Positions 1-6,256 of a stretch of DNA of 14,774 nt are shown here, piece by piece. The DNA is from Gammaproteobacteria bacterium (lineage in GTDB: Bacteria; Pseudomonadota; Gammaproteobacteria; UBA9214): NCBI GenBank assembly GCA_029881775.1, contig JAOULY010000018.1, positions 1 through 14,774 of the forward strand. Reading direction: 5' to 3'. The position numbers were made by a program, and so were the translations under genes. Numbering within the stretch: position 1 is the stretch's first letter; each line of letters begins with the position of its first letter. The notes below the pieces were generated by a model that did no database searches, was not told the origin of the DNA, and worked only from the letters and a program-made list of their open reading frames with translations.

Positions 1-162
1 AGCAAACCTGCCCTCGATAGCTACCAGGAGCTGAATATTGGACATCGAGTCCCACTCGAGAATATCTTCTGCTGTGGTCTCGGGACCAATTGTGATTTCA
101 TCATCATCAAATACTTCCCGGAACACTGATGTCAGCTGTTCCCAGATAGCTGTTTCATTCAT
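1..162 (-). CDS. acyl carrier protein, partial (C-terminus beyond left edge)
   Basis: The 54 visible residues form the first part of a phosphopantetheine carrier protein. The motif E-W-D-S-M-S (residues 36-41) matches the DSL/DSM site, with Ser39 as the expected 4'-phosphopantetheine attachment point, followed by the typical helix N-I-Q-L-L-V-A-I-E. An acidic stretch D-D-D-E (19-22) precedes it, as in many stand-alone ACPs. The ATG at 162 is supported by an AAAGGA ribosome binding site 8 nt upstream. The gene starts 12 nt after the FkbH-like gene stops, so the two are co-transcribed and probably act as a pair. FkbH enzymes load a glyceryl group onto such a carrier, so I infer this ACP is the glyceryl carrier of the operon, the counterpart of DltC. 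It is too short for the usual 75-85 residues only because the window cuts it. Confidence 0.9.
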   Translation of the reverse strand, partial: MNETAIWEQLTSVFREVFDDDEITIGPETTAEDILEWDSMSNIQLLVAIEGRFA

Positions 163-174
163 AGTCACAATCCT

Positions 175-2013
175 TTACATAAGTGAAACATGCACACTTG
201 CAGGTTTATAGTCTACCACCCTGATTACCCAGCTTGACTTATCACCATCCTCGCTGATCTTCCTGAAACCAAGACTTTCATAAAGATTTTTAACCAGACT
301 GTTTTTCGCCGTGGGAATATATATACCGTGAACCGTATCTATACCAAGCTTGCCTGCATGCTCAAAAAGGTAATTTGCAAGAAGATGTTCGATGCCACGC
401 TTGAATACACGGCAACTCATAAGCCACAGGTCCACGTATAATATATTATCTTCCTTATGCCCTGAAAGGACACTTATCAGTCCGTTATCGCCAAAACGAT
501 CAACAAGTCTGACATATACAGAAAAAGCATCCTGGCTATTCATCAACGCCTCAACTTCCGAACGGCTTAGTCTTCGTGTTGTCAGGTTGAACTGGTTGGT
601 TTTATTTATAAGCTGTGTAATACGGTCCAGCTGATTCGGCTCAAAGTTTCGTATCTCTGCGCGTTGCTCCAGGGACTTCAGATAACCTTCGTAATCAGAA
701 TGCGCGGATTCAATCTCCTTACGCCTGGCGTTTTCACGGTACTGATCGGTTTTCTCACGATCTTCGCTGGTAATACTGACCGGTTCCAGCAAGCCGCACT
801 GGTCCAGCAAGGTCGGGTAAAGGGCGGGGTCATCTGACAATTCGAGCACGTTGACCCCGGGGAGCGCCTGCCTCACGTGTTCTCTCTCGGCAGGGTTGTC
901 ATCCACAAACAACATGGCATCGAGACCGATATTCAGCTCTTCCGCTATTGCCAACAAGTTTTCAGGCTTCGTGTCCCAATTTGCCTTGAAGGAAACAAAA
1001 TCATCACGTTTCAAGACCATCTCCGGCAACTGCTCGAAAGCTGCAAGAGCGATATCCTCATTATTCTTGCTACAGACTGCAAGCAACACCCCCCTCTTCT
1101 TCAATTCCAGCAGATATTCCTGAAACGACTTGAAGGACTCGCTTTCTGCATCACCTTCACCAATCCTTATTCCCTCTATACCATCGTCACCGACGACCCC
1201 GCCCCAGAGGGTATTATCAAGATCAAGCACTACACACTTACAGCTACGTCCATATATACCACTGATAATTGCAGAGACATTCCGGACAAATGGAACAATA
1301 CATTCAAAGGCTACCGGTTGCCTGGAATGATGCCAGTAACGAATATCGAACCATCGTGATATCCCGTATAAAGAGGAAAGAGATGCCACGTCCAGAATGT
1401 GTACGTATGGTGGCGCACTTGTACCCAGTTTTTGATTTATCCGGCCCAGAAAACTGTTGCGATCCCATGGAAGTCGGCAGCCCAGATTACCCGAAGGGCG
1501 AACTGGCAGCATATGCATATTATTTACTATAATTTCACTACCGGTAATCGAATGAAATGACTCGCATAATCCAAGCCAGTGGTTACTGACGCGCTCTGCA
1601 AGTTTATCCACCTCATCTGGTGAATCACCGATAACAGGCCAGTCTGAAATGTTGTATGGCGTCAGCAATAAAAAGGTGATATCCGGGTTGAATGTTGCGG
1701 TATCACTGTTTTTGTCCATCATTTCAGAGACAAAAGTGTTGTAATCTCCACAGAATAATTCGCAACTGATTCCGTGTGTTTCCAGTTCCAGCTTCAGTGG
1801 CTGCTCCAGGAAGCCGGTGGTAGCCCCTCCCAGTATGGCAATCCTCAGGTCCTGTATGCCAAGGGCCTCCGGCAAACCAGGCTCGAGCTTTTGCCGCATT
1901 CGACATAACCGGGAATACACATTGTAATCGGATGTGCGGCGCGCGCTATCCAGTATCGCAAGCAGAGCTTCCTCCTCGCGGTTTTCTTCCAGCAGTTTCC
2001 TGATCGTTTTCAT
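175..2013 (-). CDS. FkbH-like HAD-IIIC/GNAT protein (predicted glyceryl-ACP forming enzyme)
   Basis: This 612-residue protein has the full FkbH layout. Residues about 52-250 form the N-terminal SGNH-like region, starting at R-I-A-I-L-G-G-A-T-T. Residues 260-400 form the HAD domain, with D-L-D-N-T-L-W-G-G (D264, D266), the V-C-S-K-N-N motif (C314, K316), the K-x-N-W-D-x-K-P loop (343-350) and F-V-D-D-N-P (369-374). Residues about 430-600 form a GNAT-like acyltransferase domain ending near N-L-Y-E-S-L-G-F-R. Known FkbH enzymes dephosphorylate 1,3-bisphosphoglycerate while transferring the glyceryl unit to an ACP thiol. The ACP gene follows directly. In polyketide clusters the product becomes methoxymalonyl-ACP or a tetronate, but no dehydrogenase, methyltransferase or synthase lies alongside here. 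The neighbours are MBOAT and SGNH genes, so I infer that glyceryl-ACP feeds surface-polymer acylation. The ATG at 2013 has only a weak, very close CAGGG before it. Family call is firm; the exact acyl product is inferred. Confidence 0.93.
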   Translation of the reverse strand: MKTIRKLLEENREEEALLAILDSARRTSDYNVYSRLCRMRQKLEPGLPEALGIQDLRIAILGGATTGFLEQPLKLELETHGISCELFCGDYNTFVSEMMDKNSDTATFNPDITFLLLTPYNISDWPVIGDSPDEVDKLAERVSNHWLGLCESFHSITGSEIIVNNMHMLPVRPSGNLGCRLPWDRNSFLGRINQKLGTSAPPYVHILDVASLSSLYGISRWFDIRYWHHSRQPVAFECIVPFVRNVSAIISGIYGRSCKCVVLDLDNTLWGGVVGDDGIEGIRIGEGDAESESFKSFQEYLLELKKRGVLLAVCSKNNEDIALAAFEQLPEMVLKRDDFVSFKANWDTKPENLLAIAEELNIGLDAMLFVDDNPAEREHVRQALPGVNVLELSDDPALYPTLLDQCGLLEPVSITSEDREKTDQYRENARRKEIESAHSDYEGYLKSLEQRAEIRNFEPNQLDRITQLINKTNQFNLTTRRLSRSEVEALMNSQDAFSVYVRLVDRFGDNGLISVLSGHKEDNILYVDLWLMSCRVFKRGIEHLLANYLFEHAGKLGIDTVHGIYIPTAKNSLVKNLYESLGFRKISEDGDKSSWVIRVVDYKPASVHVSLM

Positions 2014-2047
2014 GGCCCTGATAAATTAACTGTAATATAAGACAGAA

Positions 2048-2079
2048 GGATTGAAGCAATACAATTACTCATTCAATCC
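2048..2079 (-). promoter_or_regulatory. intra-operon hairpin spanning the SGNH stop codon
   Basis: GGATTGAA at 2048-2055 and TTCAATCC at 2072-2079 are perfect 8-bp inverted arms around a 16-nt loop. In the minus-strand transcript the hairpin includes the TGA of the SGNH gene and is followed by a moderately U-rich run (TTCTGTCTTATATT), 35 bp before the FkbH start. The stem is weak (3 GC pairs) and the loop long, so full termination is unlikely. Attenuation or mRNA processing between the membrane and loading genes is possible. Chance occurrence cannot be excluded. Confidence 0.3.
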
Positions 2080-3263
2080 AGAATATCCCTGAGACTCCTG
2101 ATGACCTCGTTTGTCAGCCGGAGTGAACCGGGATATACGCTGTGCTCAAGATCATAGAACTCATCCTGCTCCAGGAAGTCCCGCAGGTCCAGGAATCGTT
2201 TATCACCAACAGCATCGACGATTAATGAAATGTAGGCCCTGTAGTTCTCATCGTGGTAATTCACGCGACTGATATCCCTTTCCGGCATATTGATGACCAG
2301 CAACCGGATACCGTGCGTATCTACAAAATCAGTTAACCGCTTCAGTCTTGCCAGGGTCTGCTGCTCTGTATCCACAGGGTTCCATTTATATACCAGTCGC
2401 CACCATGAGTCAGGGCTATTTGACCACTCAACCAGTGATTCCTGATTTGCAGGCGGGTCCAGGCGATATTTATAGGGTGAAATCATCCATGCCAGCACCT
2501 CTGTGAAATCATGATCCAGCGCTCTCTTGAAACGGGTATTTTCAATAAGGTGCTTAATAACAGGATGTTTGAAAAGACGGTCACTCTGCCGCTGTAAAAA
2601 TGTTTTTTCCACCATGCCAGGGATTGCATCGCCGATTTTCACACCCGAAAGCGTGTAACTCAGTACCGCCAGGAGAGCGGTTCGATACTGTTCAGGCTTC
2701 TTGTACTGGAAAAACCTTAGACGGGCTACGACTGATTCAAAATATCCCTTGGATTCCAGATCAATTCCGGCATTGCCCTGAATAGTATTAAAGTAGGGAC
2801 TGTACCGATCTATACCTTCCCTGAACGGCCGCTCCTCCGGGATATTAGCGATAAATCTTGGAGAGATGCCCAATACTATAATCCGGGGCAAGGAATCCGT
2901 TCCGTGGACTCCTTCAATGTAATCCAGGGCCGCATTAACATCGTCGATTGTACCCAGACTGATCCCGCCCTGGTAAATAACATGTTCCGGAAAAGCGGCT
3001 GTAAATTGCTCATACAGGAGATTCTCGCGCACGGTCGACGGACCGGTCAGCATTATCCTGTCACGATTATCGCGGGTGAACTGTGAAGGGGTAATATAGC
3101 GCAGCCAGTCTTCCTGCTGGAACGGGAAAGCACCAAGCTCCTGTTCAGCCCAGATGGTGACCCTGTTCAACAGCACCAGGTTGCCCGCATACAGGCAACA
3201 GCTGATAAATATAACCGATATAGCCAGGGCCGGTTTTCTAGAATCCTGTGTAAACAAAATCAA
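2073..3263 (-). CDS. membrane-anchored SGNH-family protein, DltD/AlgJ-like acyl transfer partner
   Basis: This protein of about 396 residues has an N-terminal membrane anchor (about residues 11-33) and then a domain expected outside the cytoplasmic membrane. The motif M-L-T-G-P-S-T-V-R-E-N places a candidate nucleophile at S76, in a G-P-S context rather than the classical GDS. Near the C-terminus, Y-D-L-E-H-S gives D371 and H374, the D-x-x-H pair of SGNH hydrolases. This arrangement resembles DltD and the AlgJ/AlgX/PatB group, which move acyl groups onto exported polymers. The frame has no ATG at its start. TTG codons at 3263 and 3257 are the candidates, and 3257 is preceded by GAGG at 6 nt, so 3257 is the better choice. 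The start lies inside the last codons of the upstream 40-residue ORF, pointing to translational coupling. The next gene downstream is the FkbH-like enzyme, 59 bp away. Exact subfamily is uncertain. Confidence 0.8.
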   Translation of the reverse strand: MILFTQDSRKPALAISVIFISCCLYAGNLVLLNRVTIWAEQELGAFPFQQEDWLRYITPSQFTRDNRDRIMLTGPSTVRENLLYEQFTAAFPEHVIYQGGISLGTIDDVNAALDYIEGVHGTDSLPRIIVLGISPRFIANIPEERPFREGIDRYSPYFNTIQGNAGIDLESKGYFESVVARLRFFQYKKPEQYRTALLAVLSYTLSGVKIGDAIPGMVEKTFLQRQSDRLFKHPVIKHLIENTRFKRALDHDFTEVLAWMISPYKYRLDPPANQESLVEWSNSPDSWWRLVYKWNPVDTEQQTLARLKRLTDFVDTHGIRLLVINMPERDISRVNYHDENYRAYISLIVDAVGDKRFLDLRDFLEQDEFYDLEHSVYPGSLRLTNEVIRSLRDILD

Positions 3264-3360
3264 CCTCAGACGTTGATAGCAACATCAGCACGGCAAGCAG
3301 GGCCATCACAAGAACCAGCTTGAGTGTTATACGAGTAATAGTGATACGGTCGTTTTTCAT
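3238..3360 (-). CDS. 40-residue single-TM microprotein ending F-V-Y-T-G-F, DltX-like
   Basis: A 40-codon ORF fills the space between the MBOAT and SGNH genes. Its ATG (3358-3360) lies one base after the MBOAT stop (tag-T-atg), and its TAG (3238-3240) lies inside the start of the SGNH gene, so it sits exactly in the operon. The protein has a basic N-terminus (K2, R5, R10, K14), one hydrophobic segment (about 13-29, L-K-L-V-L-V-M-A-L-L-A-V) and a short polar tail ending S-E-V-D-F-V-Y-T-G-F. DltX, encoded beside dltB and dltD, is likewise a tiny single-TM protein with an aromatic C-terminus of the form F-[I/V]-Y-x-x-F. There the tyrosine has been reported to carry the D-alanyl group between DltB and DltD. 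DUF5989-type proteins end similarly. These motif comparisons are from memory. By analogy Tyr37 would be the acyl relay residue. It is short enough to be missed by automatic annotation. Confidence 0.72.
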   Translation of the reverse strand: MKNDRITITRITLKLVLVMALLAVLMLLSTSEVDFVYTGF

Positions 3361-3361
3361 A

Positions 3362-4570
3362 CTATCCAACAAGCCTGTTCAGAGAGCCAAGCAGATGTTG
3401 CGTGTCAAGCTGGAAGAATATAAATGCAAATGACGCAGCATTAAACGTAAGGATAATACCGACCGCTCTCGCCAGCCAGTTCCTGCGTAATTGAATTGCC
3501 CGCTTTTTCCCAAGGTGACCAGTAAGGAAATGGTCCCAGGTATGATAAATTGCCAGAAATATCCCGTGTACCAGGCCAAAGAACAGGAACCCGACAGTTG
3601 TCCCATGCCAAATACCGGAAACAAGCATTGTAAGTAATATCGCCATATTGCCCGCAGCCAAAGGATGGGCAGAAAGAACCGTGTTACCAAGACCCCATTT
3701 ATATGCAGGCGAAAATACATAATCGGTTAGCCACAAGGTCAGCGACCGGTGCTGGCGGAGCCAGAAATCAGATATGTTCTGCGCAATGAACGGCATGTTG
3801 AAATTCTCAGGTGGCCGCACCCCGAGAAGACTGCCTATGCCTATAACAACATCGCAGTACCCGGAGAAATTCAGGTAAAGATAAAAGAAGAAGCAGTACA
3901 TCTGCAGCATTAACATTACCGGATGAAGATCCGTAACATAGGTATCAGGCTTCAATGCATATGTATAAAACAGCTGCGCCAGCAGGTAGGCCTTCACCAG
4001 TCCGAACAGTATCCGGATTACAGCGTCCAGGTGGGCCTCGAAAGACAGTTCTATCGCTTTTTTACTGCCATTCCATTGATCGTAGTAATCCTGGTAACGC
4101 ATGATAGGCCCCATCACAAAAGTCGTGAAATTCAGGCAATAATTTACATAGGTAAGAAAATCCAGCTTCCCCAGCATGCGCCCTTTTGCGTCAACCATTA
4201 CGTGGATAATCCTGAAGAACAGGAAACTCAGCCCTACCGTACTCAGCATGCTTGTCAATACAGACGAAGGCAGCATCCAGTGAAGGATTTCATAATTTCT
4301 CATGTATAAAAAAATGCCGACGAGCAATGGCAAAGTATGGCTGATCCTTAGCCAATGCAATTCCTGGTGCATTCGGACCAGTACGTAGCCTGCAAGGCAA
4401 AATATAATTGTTGATAATGTGCCGACACTACCAAGCACAAAAAACCAGATAAACGAGACATTCAGAGCCAGGAATATTGCCTGGCGCTGCCTCCCGCGCA
4501 GCAGCGTAAGCAGGAATATTGATATAGCTGCGAATAGTATTAGCTTTGTGTCTAAAAATGAAAAACTCAT
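3362..4570 (-). CDS. MBOAT-family membrane O-acyltransferase (AlgI/DltB-like)
   Basis: This 402-residue polytopic membrane protein has about ten hydrophobic segments. MBOAT landmarks are present: F-V-M-G-P-I-M-R-Y (151-159), the Y-L-N-F-S-G-Y-C-D run into G-I-G-S-L-L-G-V-R-P-P-E-N-F-N-M-P-F (232-261), F-W-L-R-Q-H-R-S-L-T-L-W-L (269-281) and the core S-G-I-W-H-G-T-T-V-G-F-L-F-F-G-L-V-H-G with His322 and His335. In AlgI and DltB these conserved histidines line the channel where the acyl donor from the cytoplasm meets the acceptor. At about 400 residues it is closer to DltB than to AlgI (about 480-520). The donor is inferred to be the ACP encoded three genes downstream. The ATG at 4570 has only a distant GGTGG but overlaps by 4 bp (ATGA) with a 33-residue ORF, suggesting coupled translation. 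The 40-residue microprotein starts one base after its stop. Confidence 0.93.
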   Translation of the reverse strand: MSFSFLDTKLILFAAISIFLLTLLRGRQRQAIFLALNVSFIWFFVLGSVGTLSTIIFCLAGYVLVRMHQELHWLRISHTLPLLVGIFLYMRNYEILHWMLPSSVLTSMLSTVGLSFLFFRIIHVMVDAKGRMLGKLDFLTYVNYCLNFTTFVMGPIMRYQDYYDQWNGSKKAIELSFEAHLDAVIRILFGLVKAYLLAQLFYTYALKPDTYVTDLHPVMLMLQMYCFFFYLYLNFSGYCDVVIGIGSLLGVRPPENFNMPFIAQNISDFWLRQHRSLTLWLTDYVFSPAYKWGLGNTVLSAHPLAAGNMAILLTMLVSGIWHGTTVGFLFFGLVHGIFLAIYHTWDHFLTGHLGKKRAIQLRRNWLARAVGIILTFNAASFAFIFFQLDTQHLLGSLNRLVG

Positions 4571-4668
4571 TGGTAAGCTTTGCCACCCATTTTAATAACC
4601 TGCGCAATATCTGCTGCTCTACTGACAATAACTGCCAACATCGACACGAGCCTTCTGAAGACGCGCAT
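4567..4668 (-). CDS. possible 33-residue ORF overlapping the MBOAT start
   Basis: This ORF of 33 codons plus stop begins with M-R-V-F-R-R-L-V-S-M-L-A-V and ends K-A-Y-Q. Its TGA shares the ATGA sequence with the MBOAT start codon (4-bp overlap). The first half could form a short basic amphipathic or membrane-touching helix. No clear ribosome binding site precedes its ATG, and I recognise no family. The ATGA overlap and the lack of a good site for the MBOAT gene are the only reasons to list it. It may be a coupling leader or chance. Confidence 0.3.
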   Translation of the reverse strand: MRVFRRLVSMLAVIVSRAADIAQVIKMGGKAYQ

Positions 4669-4686
4669 TGTCGACTTGTATTATTC

Positions 4687-4708
4687 AATTAGCAACCAAT
4701 TAGCAACC
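4687..4708. repeat. two tandem copies of an 11-bp unit AATTAGCAACC
   Basis: AATTAGCAACC occurs twice head to tail (4687-4697 and 4698-4708) with no mismatch. The repeat spans the stop codon of the 71-residue ORF and lies about 120 bp upstream of the MBOAT start. The 11-bp spacing is one helical turn, which would suit a dimeric regulator, but a simple local duplication at a gene end is equally likely. A related sequence TAGCAACCAA occurs once more near 8685-8694. Confidence 0.6.
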
Positions 4709-4915
4709 CAATAAACAGTACCTACCCGTAATTCCATGCACACCCATTCTTAATCCTGCACCAAAATTGCATCCTGCCTGCACAGGCATTACAAACAAAT
4801 GCCCGGGATTACCTGCGCCGGTTACGGTTGCGATGACCTGGTTAATCAGGTCGTCCTGCTCAAACGAGAAACACACTACCGTATTGACTTTCGATACTGC
4901 TGACCCATCAGGCAT
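4700..4915 (-). CDS. 71-residue protein, possible P-II-like C-terminal half
   Basis: This complete small ORF starts with ATG at 4915, preceded by AGGAG with a 6-nt gap, one of the best ribosome binding sites in the window. This is the main reason to believe it. The sequence runs K-V-N-T-V-V-C-F-S-F-E-Q-D-D-L-I-N-Q-V-I-A-T-V (9-31), then N-P-G-H-L-F-V-M-P-V (36-45), and ends in a Gly/Cys-rich tail. The strand-helix-strand order and the L-F-V-M-P-V strand after a glycine turn recall the second half of P-II signalling proteins (their K-I-F-V-L-P-V strand). It lacks the T-loop half, and at 71 residues it is shorter than the usual 95-112. It could be a truncated paralogue, a P-II-like variant or something unrelated. 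It lies 129 bp upstream of the MBOAT gene in the same direction and may be the first gene of that operon. Confidence 0.5.
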   Translation of the reverse strand: MPDGSAVSKVNTVVCFSFEQDDLINQVIATVTGAGNPGHLFVMPVQAGCNFGAGLRMGVHGITGRYCLLGC

Positions 4916-4921
4916 GTATTG

Positions 4922-4926
4922 CTCCT
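4922..4926 (-). promoter_or_regulatory. ribosome binding site of the 71-residue ORF
   Basis: AGGAG on the minus strand, 6 nt before the ATG at 4915. It is the decisive evidence that this short reading frame is translated. Confidence 0.55.
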
Positions 4927-5286
4927 GACTTTATACGCACACTGATCCTGTCGCGCCCACGAAACCCATACTCACCAGACCATGAGGCGGAGTTGCTGCA
5001 ATCCCCTCACAAACCATGAGGTGTAACCCTTACCTGTGCGCAGCAATAATGAGACGGAAATCACTGTTATTGACATACCCACCCGATGTTGCCGGATTAT
5101 TCTGTGAATAACGCATCGCTGTATAGATTTGCCATACCCGGTGTTAAAATTCAAATAGATTTTGCAATGTCATCGGTTTATTCTAGTCACAAAGCGCAAT
5201 TAGCTGGCAGGTTCAGGAAATGCTACGCGCTGCGTTAAATAAAACACATAGAACCGCCGCATATAAGTGCTGCTGTACAGGTCAAT
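4927..5286. other. divergent intergenic region, no gene seen
   Basis: This stretch lies between the minus-strand acylation operon and the plus-strand glycosyltransferase pair and should hold promoters for both. A 9-bp direct repeat ACCATGAGG occurs at 4979-4987 and 5013-5021. A perfect TTGACA hexamer is present at 5070-5075, but the best -10 candidates (GATTAT, TATTCT) lie 19 and 23 bp away, so I do not call a promoter. The short reading frames here show no ribosome binding site or protein-like composition. Confidence 0.5.
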
Positions 5287-5292
5287 AAGGAG
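5287..5292 (+). promoter_or_regulatory. ribosome binding site deciding the GT2 start
   Basis: AAGGAG sits 7 nt before the ATG at 5300. It selects that start over the TTG/CTG-type start at 5267, which would add 11 residues unlike any GT2 N-terminus. Confidence 0.75.
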
Positions 5293-5299
5293 CCAGTTA

Positions 5300-6256
5300 A
5301 TGCCAGATGCCATCAGTATTGTGATCCCTGCTTATAATGAGGGGCAGAGTGTCGCGGATACGCTGTCCGAACTTGACACGATGCTCACCCAACACGGAAT
5401 CGAGGCTGAAATCATCATCGTGGACGACGGCTCGACTGACAATACCAGTGAGCTGGCACTAAAGTCAGGTGCACGCGTATTCAGGCACCATAACAACCGT
5501 GGCTACGGCGCCTCTCTGAAGACCGGCATCACAGCCGCTTCCAATAAAATAATTGCCATGACCGATGCGGATGGCACTTATCCATTCCGGTACATACCTG
5601 AGATGGTGGAGGCTCTGAAAGACACGGACATGGTCGTCGGTGCACGTATAGGCGAGAATGTACATATCCCGTGGATACGCCGACCGGCAAAATGGCTACT
5701 GAACAAGCTGGCTAACTATGTCTCTGGCCACAAGATCCCCGACATCAACAGCGGCCTGCGTGTTTTCAGAAAGGATACAGTCATACATTACTTTCCGATT
5801 CTTCCCAATAAGTTCAGCTGGACAACGACAATCACGCTGGCACTACTTTGTGATGACTACTCGATAAAATACATTCCTATTGACTATCGCCAGAGAACCG
5901 GAAAATCAAAGATCGTACCCTGGGACGCGGGTACATTCACGATTTTAATTCTCCGTATGGCAATCCTGTTCCGACCACTGCGTGTTTTCCTGCCACTGAT
6001 GCTCGCATGCTTTACCTATGCGGTCATCAAGATGGTTATTGACCTGGCAGTTATTGGAGACCGGAATATCTCTGCAACGGCAGTCATGATGTTTATCAGC
6101 GCACTGATTATACTCCTCATGGGCATGGTAGCCGATGCACTGATCACCCGGCTGGGAAGAATTGCACCGGAAGGCCCCGCCAGCGCGGTGGCTACCGAGA
6201 ACATGGAAATGACCCTGGATAAAGAAAAAAGCCGACAAGCAGGTGAATCTACATGA
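5300..6256 (+). CDS. family 2 glycosyltransferase, dolichyl-phosphate mannose synthase-like
   Basis: This 318-residue GT-A glycosyltransferase begins directly with I-S-I-V-I-P-A-Y-N-E-G (5-15). Nucleotide-binding and metal motifs follow: V-D-D-G-S-T-D (41-47) and T-D-A-D-G-T-Y-P (88-95). I-N-S-G-L-R-V-F (149-156) and Y-R-Q-R-T-G-K-S-K (196-204) are characteristic of the DPM/polyprenyl-phosphate sugar synthase group. Two hydrophobic segments (about 228-252 and 257-280) anchor the C-terminus, followed by a charged cytoplasmic tail. Such enzymes move a sugar from a nucleotide donor to polyprenyl phosphate on the cytoplasmic face, giving the lipid-linked donor used by GT-C enzymes, three of which lie in this window. 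The sugar cannot be read from the sequence. The start at 5300 is set by AAGGAG 7 nt upstream. The stop overlaps the next gene by 4 bp (ATGA), so the two are translationally coupled. Confidence 0.92.
   Translation: MPDAISIVIPAYNEGQSVADTLSELDTMLTQHGIEAEIIIVDDGSTDNTSELALKSGARVFRHHNNRGYGASLKTGITAASNKIIAMTDADGTYPFRYIPEMVEALKDTDMVVGARIGENVHIPWIRRPAKWLLNKLANYVSGHKIPDINSGLRVFRKDTVIHYFPILPNKFSWTTTITLALLCDDYSIKYIPIDYRQRTGKSKIVPWDAGTFTILILRMAILFRPLRVFLPLMLACFTYAVIKMVIDLAVIGDRNISATAVMMFISALIILLMGMVADALITRLGRIAPEGPASAVATENMEMTLDKEKSRQAGEST

Noticed and set aside
851..1532. Several plus-strand frames of 60-160 codons inside the FkbH-like gene
   Set aside because: They lie wholly opposite a strongly conserved gene, lack ribosome binding sites and do not resemble proteins.
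5070..5104. Perfect TTGACA hexamer as a promoter for the GT2 gene
   Set aside because: The nearest -10-like hexamers are 19 and 23 bp away and weak; leader length would be about 190 nt.
4972..5154. 60-codon minus-strand frame in the divergent intergenic region
   Set aside because: No ribosome binding site and no recognisable protein character.
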